The notes beneath the pieces are model-generated. The model did no database searches, was not told where the DNA came from, and saw nothing but the letters and a program-made list of their open reading frames with translations. Shown here in pieces: positions 31,716-43,219 of a stretch of DNA of 64,000 nucleotides (positions are counted from its first letter, which is position 1; each line of letters opens with the position of its first letter). The DNA is from Arion vulgaris (taxonomy: Eukaryota > Mollusca > Gastropoda > Stylommatophora > Arionidae). The DNA is taken from NCBI GenBank assembly GCA_020796225.1, contig CM036755.1, positions 66,470,049 to 66,534,048 of the forward strand, given 5' to 3'. A program made the translations under genes and the position numbers.

Positions 31716-32855
31716 ATAAGATCGTTTGTGTGAGCGATCTTTGGCCGTGAAACCTATGTATCTGAATTGTACTGCTCATTGTGTACTGTGAGCGGAGGGA
31801 ATGATGAATGGATGTGTGGTTGTGGGTGGATAGATGGATGGACGAAGATATAAGTGTGTACTGAAAGACAAGATTGAAATCAATAAGATGTGAATTTACA
31901 CTAAAGTTTTGTCTATTATATTGACACAAGCAAATGTAGAAATACTGGACAAATTATGGATCGAGAGATAATTACTGCAAGATATCAAATATAGTCAAAC
32001 AAATTATTTGGATATCATGAAATTATTGAGGGCAATAAAAGAACAACGATGTAAATTAGAAAACAAAATTAAGAAATTAACAAAGTTTTCTGCAGAATCA
32101 ACTAGAATTACCCTTATTACCTTTTCCCTCATTCACTCTGTATCTCTTTCTCTTATTTATTTCTTAATCTCTTTACCTCTCCCTAGCCATTCCTCATCTT
32201 CCCATACCACCCCAGTTAAATATATCAATCAGATTGAAGTTCGCTCCATCTTTTACTCTCCCCACTTCCTCCTATATACAAAAAATGTCCCCCCTAACTC
32301 CATAAAATCCTGCATTTATTTATTGGGGAAAAAAAATTCGTATCAATTCTTTTCTTCTGGCCTGGTAATGTATCAATGCCGGGCCATATTTTTTATCTTC
32401 TTATGTTATGGCCTGTTATTTATAAATACAGGAAATTCTTAATGCAGTTCGGTACATTTACCCGTAGGCATGGCTCCTGCAGGAAAGTAGCATTTCTTGT
32501 TTTTGTTTTCAAACTGTTTCTTATATGAGTGTTTCTGGTCTCATTACTGATGCCTCGCATGCCCAATTCTCATTTAGAAATGTAATTACTGCTGAAACAG
32601 GGCTTTTAAGAGCAGCAAGCGAGAAATGAGATCTCTGGCAATTCTAGTGAGAAACTTCGGAGTCAATGAAAGGTGATAGACGTTTTCTTCATACGTGACT
32701 GGGTTCCTTGGGATATACCCTGCGTTTGGGGGGAAATGAAGTCGAGATGTCGTTCTACAGTTAATGTCGTAGTAGAAGAGAGACTTTCTCAGATTTGGAG
32801 AGTAGTTTCTGTTGGAAGTAGGAAACGTGATATGTATGGGATATTCTTCTTCTTT
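31716..32855. other. Unassigned intronic DNA
   Basis: A 1.1-kb stretch free of recognised repeats. The frame from 32008 starts Lys-rich (KLLRAIKEQRCKLENKIKKL) and then turns Ser/Leu-rich with no domain. I see no splice pair that would make it an exon. Confidence 0.45.
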
Positions 32856-33405
32856 GTCGTTCGCTCTACGTCAGCCACTTGTTTAACCACTATTGTGGTC
32901 TGTATAGAGTGGTTCAGGCTTGAGCTTGTCGTTCTGAATGTTTCGTTCGTTTTCTTTCTTATCTCTAATCTGTTTTATCTCACAGCATCAGGATAAGAAG
33001 AAATTTATAGAACCAGCTTTTGTTTGCTCTTCATTAATAGTGGGTTTTTTTCACCGCCTCTGTTATTTCTGAGTTCCATCTTTTGCCGGGACTGCATTTT
33101 ACTTTGTAGCCACTGTATCGGAGTAGCAATTCTCTTTGTGGCACACTGTCTGTTAGTAATCTGCGTATGTGGCCGAACCTATTTAATTTGTTGTTTTTTG
33201 GTGAAATTCAGTACTGATGTTGTACCCACTTTTTATTCTGTCTTCAGTTTTAAACCGGTCTCTTCTTGATACTCCCAACATTCTGCGTAGACACTTCATC
33301 TCTGTCGTGACTAGTTTTCTTATATCGTTTACTGTCAGCGTCCAGGTTTGACACTGATAACATAATGTGGGAAGAAAGATTGTGTTATGCAATGCTCGTT
33401 CTGAA
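32856..33405 (-). mobile_element. LINE RT C-terminal fragment
   Basis: The - strand includes HNTIFLPTLCYQCQTWTL, VTTEMKCLRRMLGVSRRDR and SGYNISTEFHQKTTN. Same family as 18690-19110 and 47095-47720. Confidence 0.85.
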
Positions 33406-33600
33406 GGTTGGAGGTTCGAATCTGGACCGAGTCACGAGTCATGTGCAATTTTTTTATGAGATCCAAAGAATTGTTGCTGGAACTGAGGAGTTTGGGCAAC
33501 ACTCTCAGTAGATGGTGTATCATTTCTGCCGACATGGGCGGAGACATATGGGGAAGCCAGGTTCAATGATCTCAATCTTTCGCCTTTAGACTCTTGTTTT
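33390..33600 (+). mobile_element. SINE family B copy, diverged
   Basis: B box GAGGTTCGAATCTGGACC, then AAGAATTGTTGCTGGAACTG, CATTTCTGCCGACATGGGC and AATCTTTCGCCTTTAGACTC. The A-box side is lost at the junction with the LINE. Confidence 0.82.
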
Positions 33601-33689
33601 ACTACTGCCTTGTAGTTAGATTGAGGACAATCAAAGGCTAGCGGAGCAAATCGTTCACAAAACTGGATGGCAGGCAAACCAAGTAGTCC

Positions 33690-33912
33690 AAAAAAGACAG
33701 GTAACCTGGGCAGATGACGCTCAATAACCTAGGAAGGTAGGTTCTCTAAGGGTCGCTACCCTAAAAGAAAATAGCAACCTGCTGCCTTGCAGGTCAGCTG
33801 GGGACAGTCAAAGGCTGACGGAGAGCGAACCCAGTAAACGCTGGTTGAAACCGGGCACATCACCGAAGGATAAGCACCAGAGCTCCAAATGGCGCTGAAT
33901 GATATGATTTCA
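33690..33912 (+). repeat. Repeat family I copy
   Basis: GCAACCTGCTGCCTTGCAGG, GCGAACCCAGTAAACGCTGG, CACATCACCGAAGGATAAGC and GCTCCAAATGGCGCTGAA are shared with 59340-59460 (+), 48440-48560 (-) and partly 61866-62005 (-). Confidence 0.82.
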
Positions 33913-34054
33913 AAATACGTTCTTGGAAAGGCTGTTTATATATCACAATAAGAATGATCAAAATGACCAAAAGAATGAGAGAGAGGCTTTTGTTTGTTGT
34001 CTATATGTGATTTACTACTTAGAACGTTAGTTTGTTGTACTAGTTTATATCCTA

Positions 34055-34235
34055 TAGACATCAAATATATTGCCCTGAGCAGAACTTTGCCACCCCAAGT
34101 CATCCGGAATTTATCTCTCTCATAGGACAGATGTCCCGCTTCTGCAGTCGTCATCTTCAAACCATTCAGTTACATCCTGAATCCATCTTCTCCGTGGTCT
34201 TCCTCTTCTTCTCTTTGCCGGTATGCCTCCTTCTA
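34055..34235 (-). mobile_element. RTE-like LINE 3' end
   Basis: The - strand reads GGIPAKRRRGRPRRRWIQDVTE, then EAGHLSYERDKFRMTWGGK and VLLRAIYLM. Same tail as 13145-13338. Confidence 0.85.
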
Positions 34236-34249
34236 TATATATATATATG

Positions 34250-34775
34250 ACAAGAACATCAACATAATGAAAACTGAGGTCATGAATATAGGAAGGAAGC
34301 ATAATACACTAAACATCAACATCAATGGCAGTACAATAGAGCAAGTACGGGAATTCAAGTACATAGGAAGCATATTTACAGAGGATGGAAGACTGACGAA
34401 ACAGAAAATAGCAACATGCGAAATGAGATGTCTCGCAAAGTCACAACAACAAAGAATCGACAGAGTAATGAATACCAGCATCAGAGAAAGGTTGAACAAC
34501 CGTGCTGAATATATGAAAACAAGATCGAAGTGGTTTGCCATTTAAAGAATGCGAACAGACTAAAACTGCTATGAAAGCTTCCACAAACAGAATATCAGGA
34601 AGGAATCGGAGAGAAGACAGAGGAAAAGGTGGATAGATAACGTAGTTGAATTCTGCCAGGGGACTAAGAAAACCATCACACAAATCACCAGAGAAGCGCA
34701 AGACAAATACATAAAACCACGACCGACACTGGGTTACCAACCCGGTAACAGTGTGCTGACAAAAGAAGAACATAT
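34250..34775 (+). mobile_element. LINE RT C-terminal fragment with internal deletion
   Basis: Reads MKTEVMNIGRKHNTLNI, STIEQVREFKYIGSIFTEDG, then jumps to IATCEMRCLAKSQQ, so about 65 residues are missing relative to 31080-31715. It ends with QAQDKYIKP-like and NSVLTKEE sequence. Confidence 0.88.
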
Positions 34776-34998
34776 ATATACACACATATACATACACGCT
34801 TGTTAGAAGCTCTCAGGTTCAGCTTGTTGAACAAATGTCATCTCAGTCTGTTGTAACATTTGCGAAGTTTAGATAACTTGACATTTTCTTCCATTTTTGA
34901 TCTGATTGAACAGATGTCACCTCATTCTTGTCTGATATATGTAGCGTATCTCTTAAAAATTCTCGGAATTACAACAAAAAAAACACCAGAAAGAGAGA

Positions 34999-35090
34999 TG
35001 GCCAGTCGGATCCGACTGACCGGAATTCTCAATTGTTCTAATTAAAAGAAAGTTAGATGGCCAGTCGTATCCAACTGACCGGAATAATGC
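34999..35090. repeat. Pair of short palindromes
   Basis: CAGTCGGATCCGACTG (35003-35018) is a perfect 16-bp palindrome within GATGGCCAGTCGGATCCGAC. An imperfect second copy (CAGTCGTATCCAACTG) lies about 60 bp downstream. Confidence 0.8.
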
Positions 35091-35099
35091 CAGTGCATT

Positions 35100-35975
35100 C
35101 TTCTTCTTCTTTTGTTGTCACACTGCTACCGGGTTGTTGCCCAGTGTCGTGATTTTCTGTTTTTGTCTTGCGCTGTTCTGGTGGCTTGTGTGATTGTTAT
35201 CTTTGCTCTTTCACAGGATTCTGCTACGCCATCTAACCATCTTTTCCGTGGTCTTCCTCTTGGCTTCTTTCCCGATGTTCTGTTGTAGAAGACTCTGTAT
35301 ACTGTGGAGTTTGGATGCATTCTTATTAAGTGGCCAAACCACTTCATTCTTTGTTTCTCAATGTAATTCAAGCACGGTTTTGTGCCAACTTTCTTTCTTA
35401 TGCTGATGTTGGTGATTCTGTCTTTTCTTGTGTTGTTGGTAACTTTTCGCAGGCAACGCATTTCACATGTAGTTATTTTTGTGACTGCGCTTTGCACAAT
35501 GTCCATGTTTGGCTCTGGTAACACAAAGTAGGTATAAAAATGCTGTTGATCATCTGTTGCTTAGCTGCCTGTGAAATTTTTGGGTGCCTTAACAATGGGG
35601 CTAGCTGGTAGGTTACAGCATTTGCTTTTGTACTCTAGCCTCTATCTCTCTATCCAGTTTTCCGTCTTCTGTGAATATGCTTCCTAAGTATTTGAATTCT
35701 TTCACTTGGTTTATTTTAGTGCTATTGACATGGATGTCTAGATTATTATGTTTTCTTCCCATATTCATTATTTCTGTTTTAGTGTTGTTGATTTTCATGT
35801 CATGTTTTACCCAATTTTTGTTCAAGGTGTCAATATGATGTTGTAGATCTTGTTCATTTTGATGTATCAGTGCATTAGGACAGTGAAATCTAAAAAAATT
35901 GACATATGGGTAGATACAAAACACTCTGAAGAAAAGTGTGTTTATGTTTTGTAGTTTCCACGCCCGCTTTTCCAA
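35100..35975 (-). mobile_element. LINE RT C-terminal fragment, long
   Basis: On the - strand: EQDLQHHIDTLNKNWVKHD, INNTKTEIMNMGRKHNNL, QVKEFKYLGSIFTEDGKLD, then ITTCEMRCLRKVTNNTRKD, RMKWFGHLIRMHPNSTVYR and KKPRGRPRKRWLDGVAES. The tail TQATRTAQDKNRKSRHWATT is followed by NNPVAV-like sequence. This is the longest remnant of its family here. Frameshifts near 35570-35620 break it. Confidence 0.92.
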
Positions 35976-36036
35976 GTTTCTTGTGAAACTTATTGTTGCA
36001 CATTTCTTAGTATCATTATACTTATCTTCTCCGACA

Positions 36037-36540
36037 GGAGTTCATTCTTATTGTTCATGTTTGTTGGCCTACACCATAGATTCCCAAACTTTTCACTCCA
36101 CCGCCCACTTTGCACTACATAAACGTTGTAATGTTCCCTTCCCCTTCCCCATTATAACAGTTCCCCCACCCCACCATATATGTATATATACACGCTCTAT
36201 TTTCACTTTGACATAGAAAATTGATATATATTTCTGTCATACATGGTCAAATGATTATAGACATGAAATAGAAAATTGATGAAAAAATGGATCGTATAAG
36301 ATGGGCATGAGTTGAATTAAAATGCAGAATTCAATTTTTTTATGATTATTCAATCGCAAAATCTCGAAAAAATTCCCCAAATGCTTCTGAACCCACTATC
36401 GCCCCCCTGGAAGGCTTCAGCGCCCACTGGGGCGGCACCTGCCACTTTGGGAACCCATGACCTACACGCTTTGATATAACCAATAAAAGGTTCGCCTTAG
36501 GATGAAAAGCCGTGCCTCAGCTTAAAGAGGCGTTAATCCG
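36037..36540. repeat. Repeat family F copy split by a hAT-like MITE
   Basis: GGAGTTCATTCTTATTGTTC and GTTGGCCTACAC on the left, GCTTTGATATAACCAATAAA and AAGAGGCGTTAATCCGCTAC on the right, match 10860-10985 continuously once 36075-36459 and one 8-bp duplicate are removed. Confidence 0.88.
36075..36459. mobile_element. hAT-like non-autonomous transposon
   Basis: The 385-bp element has ends CATAGATTCCCAAACTTTT and, inverted, CATGGGTTCCCAAAGTGG. The 8-bp flanks GCCTACAC (36067-36074) and ACCTACAC (36460-36467) form a target duplication with one mismatch. The 8-bp size and GGTTCCCAAA-type ends are typical of hAT elements. A paralogous empty site exists near 10890. No transposase is encoded. Confidence 0.9.
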
Positions 36541-36639
36541 CTACATAACAAACAATGAACATTTCTTCAGAACAGTTGCAGTTATGCAAATAGTAACAGT
36601 ACAATCAATTAATAAGAACAAATATGGCCTTATAAAAAA

Positions 36640-36875
36640 CGTAAACAACTAAAACCAATATGGAATGGAACTACTAGCAAAACAAAGATCAGAATACTAA
36701 TAGCATGCATATTTCCAGTGACAATGTATGTTTGTGAATTATGAACATTTAACAAGATAGTTGGAAAAACAAATAAGTGCTTTTGATTATAAGTGTTACT
36801 GAAGAGTCTTCCGTATATCATGGACAGAGAAGATAACAAATAGATCTATCCAGAAAGAACTCAAAATCAAAGAAA
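36640..36875 (+). mobile_element. LINE fragment that seeds the 37-bp satellite
   Basis: The frame reads KTKIRILIACIFPVTMYVCE, then across an internal stop and a shift FRISWTEK-like (GTATATCATGGACAGAGAAG) and RSIQKELKIKEIDAANNDHE. The last residues run directly into the satellite unit (NDHENHRNSC). Confidence 0.8.
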
Positions 36876-39800
36876 TTGATGCCGCAAATAACGACCATGA
36901 AAATCAAAGAAATTCATGCTCCCCAGAAATCAAAAACGACCATGAAAATCACAGAAATTCATGCTGCAAATAACGACCATGAAAATCACAGAAATTCATG
37001 CTGCAAATAACGACCATGAAAATCACAGAAATTCATGCTGCAAATAACGACCATGAAAATCACAGAAATTCATGCTGCAAATAACGACCATGAAAATCAC
37101 AGAAATTCATGCTGCAAATAACGACCATGAAAATCACAGAAATTCATGCTACAAATAACGACCATGAAAATCACAGAAATTCATGCTGCAAATAACGACC
37201 ATGAAAATCACAGAAATTCATGCTGCAAATAACGACCATGAAAATCACAGAAATTCATGCTGCAAATAACGACCATGAAAATCAAAGAAATTCATGCTGC
37301 AAATAACGACCATGAAAATCCAGATCGTGAATAACGACATGAAAATCACAGAAATTCATGCTGCAAATAACGACCATGAAAATCACAGAAATTCATGCTG
37401 CAAATAACGACCATGAAAATCACAGAAATTCATGCTGCAAATAACGACCATGAAAATCACAGAAATTCATGCTGCAAATAACGACCATGAAAGTCACAGA
37501 AATTCATGCTGCAAATAACGACCATGAAAATCACAGAAATTCATGCTGCAAATAACGACCATGAAAATCACAGAAATTCATGCTGCAAATAACGACCATG
37601 AAAATCACAGAAATTCATGCTGCAAATAACGACCATGAAAATCACAGAAATTCATGCTGCAAATAACGACCATGAAAATCACAGAAATTCATGCTGCAAA
37701 TAACGACCATGAAAATCACAGAAATTCATGCTGCAAATAACGACCATGAAAATCACAGAAATTCATGCTACAAATAACGACCATGAAAATCACAGAAATT
37801 CATGCTGCAAATAACGACCATGAAAATCACAGAAATTCATGCTGCAAATAACGACCATGAAAATCAAAGAAATTCATGCTGCAAATAACGACCATGAAAA
37901 TCACAGAAATTCATGCTGCAAATAACGACCATGAAAATCACAGAAATTCATGCTGCAAATAACGACCATGAAAATCACAGAAATTCATGCTGCAAATAAC
38001 GACCATGAAAATCACAGAAATTCATGCTGCAAATAACGACCATGAAAATCACAGAAATTCATGCTGCAAATAACGACCATGAAAGTCACAGAAATTCATG
38101 CTGCAAATAACGACCATGAAAATCAAAGAAATTCATGCTGCAAATAACGACCATGAAAATCACAGAAATTCATGCTGCAAATAACGACCATGAAAATCAC
38201 AGAAATTCATGCTGCAAATAACGACCATGAAAATCACAGAAATTCATGCTGCAAATAACGACCATGAAAATCACAGAAATTCATGCTGCAAATAACGACC
38301 ATGAAAATCACAGAAATTCATGCTGCAAATAACGACCATGAAAATCACAGAAATTCATGCTGCAAATAACGACCATGAAAATCACAGAAATTCATGCTAC
38401 AAATAACGACCATGAAAATCACAGAAATTCATGCTGCAAATAACGACCATGAAAATCACAGAAATTCATGCTGCAAATAACGACCATGAAAATCAAAGAA
38501 ATTCATGCTGCAAATAACGACCATGAAAATCACAGAAATTCATGCTGCAAATAACGACCATGAAAATCACAGAAATTCATGCTGCAAATAACGACCATGA
38601 AAATCACAGAAATTCATGCTGCAAATAACGACCATGAAAATCACAGAAATTCATGCTGCAAATAACGACCATGAAAATCACAGAAATTCATGCTGCAAAT
38701 AACGACCATGAAAGTCACAGAAATTCATGCTGCAAATAACGACCATGAAAATCACAGAAATTCATGTCAAATAACGACCATGAAAATCACAGAAATTCAT
38801 GCTGCAAATAACGACCATGAAAATCACAGAAATTCATGTGAAATAACGACCATGAAAATCAGAAATTCATGTGCAATAGACCATGAAAATCACAGAAATT
38901 CATGCTGAAATAACGACCATGAAAATCACAGAAATTCATGTTCAAATAACGACCATGAAATCAGAAATTCATCTCAATAACGACCATGAAATCACAGAAA
39001 TTCATGCTGAAATAACGACCATGAAAATCACGAAATTCATGCTAAATAACGACCATGAAATCACAGAAATTCATGCTTCAAATAACGACCATGAAAATCA
39101 CGAAATTCATCTGCAAATAACGACCATGAAAATCAAGAAATTCATGCTGCAAATAACGACCATGAAAATCACAGAAATTCACTCAAATAACGACCATGAA
39201 AATCACAGAAATTCATGTGAAATAACGACCATGAAAATCACGAAATTCATGCTCAAATAACGACCATGAAATCACAGAATTCATGCTGCAATAACGACCA
39301 TGAAAATCACAGAAATTCATGCTGAAATAACGACATGAAAATCACAGAAATTCATGCTGTCAAATAACGACCATGAAAATCACAGAAATTCATGTGCAAT
39401 AACGACCATGAAAATCACAGAAATTCATGTCAAATAACGACCATGAAAATCACAGAAATTCATGCTGCAAATAACGACCATGAAAATCACGAAATTCATA
39501 TGATATAACGACCATGAAAATCTCAGAAATTCATGCTGCAAATAACGACCATGAAAATCACAGAAATTCATGCTGCAAATAACGACCATGAAAATCACAG
39601 AAATTCATGCTACAAATACGCCCATGAAAATCAAGAAATTCATGCTGAAATAACGACCATGAAAATCACAGAAATTATGCTTAAATAACGACCATGAAAA
39701 TCAAAGAAATTATGCTGCAATAACGACCATGAATCACAGAAATTCATGCAAAATAACGACCATGAAAATCACAGAAATTCATGCAAATAACGACCATGAA

Positions 39801-40998
39801 ATCACAGAAATTCATGGCTTAAATAACACCATGAAAATCACAGAAATTCATGTCAAATAACGACCATGAAATCACAGAAATTCACTGCAAAACGACAGAA
39901 AGTCACAGAAATTCATGCTGCAAATAACGACCATGAAAATCACAGAAATTCATGCTGCAAATAACGACCATGAAAATCACAGAAATTCAGTTGAAATAAC
40001 GACCATGAAAATCACAGAAATTCATGCTGAAATAACGACCATGAAAATCACGAAATTCATGCTGAAATAACGACCATGAAAATCACAGAAATTATGTCAA
40101 ATAACGACCATGAAAATCAGAATCATGTGAAATAACGCCATGAAAATCAAGAAATTCATGCTGCAAATAACGACCATGAAAATCACAGAAATTCATGCTG
40201 CAAATAACGACCATGAAAATCACAGAAATTCATGCTGCAAATAACGACCATGAAAATCACAGAAATTCATGCTGCAAATAACGACCATGAAAATCACAGA
40301 AATTCATGCTACAAATAACGACCATGAAAATCACAGAAATTCATGCTGCAAATAACGACCATGAAAATCACAGAAATTCATGCTGCAAATAACGACCATG
40401 AAAATCAAAGAAATTCATGCTGCAAATAACGACCATGAAAATCACAGAAATTCATGCTGCAAATAACGACCATGAAAATCACAGAAATTCATGCTGCAAA
40501 TAACGACCATGAAAATCACAGAAATTCATGCTGCAAATAACGACCATGAAAATCACAGAAATTCATGCTGCAAATAACGACCATGAAAATCACAGAAATT
40601 CATGCTGCAAATAACGACCATGAAAGTCACAGAAATTCATGCTGCAAATAACGACCATGAAAATCACAGAAATTCATGCTGCAAATAACGACCATGAAAA
40701 TCACAGAAATTCATGCTGCAAATAACGACCATGAAAATCACAGAAATTCATGCTGCAAATAACGACCATGAAAATCACAGAAATTCATGCTGCAAATAAC
40801 GACCATGAAAATCAAAGAAATTCATGCTGCAAATAACTTCCATGAAAATCACAGAAATTCATGCTGCAAATAACGACCATGAAAATCACAGAAATTCATG
40901 CTGCAAATAACGACATGAAAATCACAGAAATTCATGCTGCAAATAACGACCATGAAAATCACAGAAATTCATGCTGCAAATAACGACCATGAAAATCG
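36876..40998. repeat. 37-bp satellite, ~110 copies, 17-mer higher-order period
   Basis: The unit contains GCTGCAAATAACGACCATG and AAAATCACAGAAATTCAT. Marker variants CTAC (37770, 38399, 40311), CAAAG (37863, 38492, 40404) and GAAAG-type (38085, 38714, 40626) recur with a 629-bp shift (17 x 37) and constant internal offsets of 93 and 315 bp. The middle (about 38760-40150) is full of small deletions. The right end joins a SINE A by shared ATGAAAATC. Confidence 0.97.
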
Positions 40999-41133
40999 TG
41001 TCATATCTTTTACATTACCTCGCCATCGACCACAGTAAACAGGTCGTTGATGCTCTAGGCACCACTTATGCGCTCAGCAGTTTGTCGTTGCTTTCTGGAC
41101 GGTGAGGTTTATGTTGTCGTTCGTAAACATCCA
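40989..41133 (-). mobile_element. SINE family A fragment
   Basis: The reverse copy starts at its 3' end with CATGAAAATCGTGTCATATC, then CGACCACAGTAAACAG, CAGTTTGTCGTTGCTTTCTG and GTTCGTAAACATCCACGG. The tRNA-like head is missing. Confidence 0.8.
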
Positions 41134-41410
41134 CGGTAGCAATTTCTCCATACCGTTCTATCCTGGGCAACTCGCTCAATATCCTCCATAGAACTGAGAC
41201 CGATATTTCTTGCCTCTCTCAGCAAAGTTCGTTTCAGGACTCAGGTCGTCCTCTCTTTTTGAACCTTGCATCCCACTTCAATGCCTGCTGATATTCGATC
41301 TTTTCTCCTCAAGATGTGTCCAAACATAATAGAATATGAGAGATAGAAATTCTGAAGCACCGTTAGAACGACAAAGCTCTGCTCAGGATAAACTATTTGA
41401 TGATGATGTA
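41134..41410 (-). mobile_element. Two LINE 3' fragments back to back
   Basis: 41134-41328 (-) matches 23560-23780 (AATTTCTCCATACCGTTCTA, AGCAAAGTTCGTTTCAGG). 41330-41410 reads on the + strand as the 3' end of the (GAT)n-tailed family (GAGAGATAGAAATTCTGAAG, CTATTTGATGATGATG). Confidence 0.82.
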
Positions 41411-41808
41411 CGAAAAAACAAACAATAACACAATAAACCTCTCGACCTGAGCAATAATACAGTAGAATCACGTGACATCAATAACAATAGTTATCAGAGA
41501 AGTTGTACGATGTCTACATATATTTACTATAGAACCACATGTTGTAATTTGATTTCACGAAAGTAGTCAGCTGAAATGGCAACTCTGTTACTTAAATGTC
41601 AGAACCTGCACAAGTCAATAAAACACAGTGAGAACAACAAAGATATTAGCTATATGGACGTAGTATTGACGAGTAGGGTAGACTGGGAATATTGCATAGT
41701 TGCAATTTGTATACATGTCGAAGTTTGGATCGAAATATTTCGATCGGATAAAAATTGACGAGGTTGAAGTGGAAATAAAGAAATATGGTGTTCTGTCATC
41801 TCTCTGTC

Positions 41809-41847
<39 letters not shown>

Positions 41848-41984
41848 CCATCTATGTTGGTCTATACCTCTATAACATCTCTGTTCATCAGAAAAATCGT
41901 TTGTACTTCTTTGTCTGTCTCTGCTTCCATCTACATATATCTATATTTACCTTTCACTAATCTTGTTAAAAACATAAACGAAAA
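41411..41984. other. Unassigned intronic DNA with (CT)n
   Basis: A (CT)n run at 41796-41846; the rest is not recognised. Confidence 0.55.
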
Positions 41985-42165
41985 TCCAATCCTTCGAAAC
42001 TAAATGCCACAGAAAGATCCTACGAATACCATGGACAGAAAAAAGGAAGAACACTGATGTCCTGAAAGAACTGAATGTTAAAGACAATTAGCTGATAAAC
42101 AACATACTATACAGAAAAATTAGATACTTTGGTCAATTTGGAAATTTAATTTTTGAAATGATAAA
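41985..42165 (+). mobile_element. LINE RT fragment
   Basis: Reads KCHRKILRIPWTEKRKNTDV, LKELNVKDN, then LINNILYRKIRYFGQFG after a stop. It is the same domain position as the LINE at 53600-54620 (CHRNLLRTSLIEKRKNKDIL). Confidence 0.85.
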
Positions 42166-42350
42166 CGAAGTTTAGTTTATGAATTGTAACTATTTATTTT
42201 TTGAAATGATAAACGAAGTTTAGTTTATGAATTGTAACTATTTATTTTTTGAAATGATAAACGAAGTTTAGTTTATGAATTGTAACTATTTATTTTTTTA
42301 AATGATAAACGAAGTTTAGTTTATAAATTGTAACTATTTATTTTTTGTAA
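42130..42350. repeat. 48-bp tandem repeat abutting a LINE
   Basis: Four and a half copies with GAAATGATAAACGAAGTTTA and TTATGAATTGTAACTATTTA. The first unit begins where the LINE fragment ends. Confidence 0.92.
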
Positions 42351-42428
42351 ATAATAAATTACCATGAAAATGGTCTTTTTTATTTCCATGAAATGCGACC
42401 TATTCTATCATATACCCACATCTCAAAA

Positions 42429-42460
<32 letters not shown>

Positions 42461-42462
<2 letters not shown>

Positions 42463-42625
42463 GACCGTGTCGTGCTATAATACAGAGAGGCGGCCGCATC
42501 AGGCGGAACCGTAAGGGGGCGGCATAAGCAGCGTAATCAAAATTGAAGGTTATCTTAAAGAAAAAACATTAAAGGGCGGCATTTGGAACACTTGCGTCAT
42601 ACTGAGAAAATATACCGCACGGCAC
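42461..42625. mobile_element. Possible non-autonomous DNA transposon in (TA)n
   Basis: A GC-rich island bounded by AGGACCGTGTCGTGC and, inverted, ACAGTGCCGTGCGGT, sitting between (TA)n runs. The internal GGGCGGCAT motif occurs in repeated form. The ends match only partly and the AT context hides any target duplication, so this is tentative. Confidence 0.45.
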
Positions 42626-43007
42626 TGTGTATGTATATATATATTCTCTTTGTATCCCGCTTGACATATAAGACTTCTATAAGAGTTTTCCTCTCCATTA
42701 TTTGTCCACATCTCAAAGACATTGATATATATATATAATCTTTGTGTACTGTTCGACACATACTACTTCCGAAGAGATTTTCATTGTTGTCGTTCTGCCG
42801 CCCCCTACTAATTGTTTCTCATGTCAGGCCACAATCTTTCACCTCTTTCCTCACTTCCTCTCTCCATTTTGTTTTGACAACCGGGTCTTCATTTCTCATC
42901 CGTTGTTCACCGGAAAGCTGTCCTATCCAATGGCTCCACTGGCATACGGCATATATGCCCCCGCCCCTATCTTCGTCTTGCAATGCAGGTTACTAGAAAA
43001 AAAAACA
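42626..43007. other. Unassigned intronic DNA
   Basis: Short (TA)n runs and pyrimidine-rich sequence (42740-42990) with overlapping frames but no gene evidence. Confidence 0.45.
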
Positions 43008-43174
43008 TAATCACAAAGTACTGTAGTTTTACAAATTACAAAAACGGTGACAACATACAGCAACGTTTCGACCAACAAGACCTTTATCAAGCAAACGAAC
43101 AACAGAAGTGACAAATTTAAAAACAAATGGACGATCAAAAACAAACGTTTCTAACCTACAGTACTTTGTGATTA
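43008..43174. mobile_element. Foldback element (family E), 19-bp perfect TIRs
   Basis: Starts TAATCACAAAGTACTGTAG (43008-43026) and ends with the exact reverse complement (43156-43174). The interior has CAGCAACGTTTCGACC and AAGACCTTTATCAAGCAAAC. Parts recur at 8910-9350. Non-coding, probably a MITE of unknown superfamily. Confidence 0.82.
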
Positions 43175-43219
43175 CGTGTTTTGCCAATCAAATAGTTTTA
43201 CTGCAGTCTCATGTATTTT

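Noticed and set aside
32008..32442. Independent 144-residue gene in the large intron
   Set aside because: The frame switches from Lys-rich to Ser/Leu-rich with no domain or regulatory context. No repeat match either, so it is left as unassigned DNA.
36876..40998. CRISPR-like array
   Set aside because: Units are contiguous 37-bp repeats without unique spacers, in eukaryotic intron-like DNA. The other arrays fail for the same reason.
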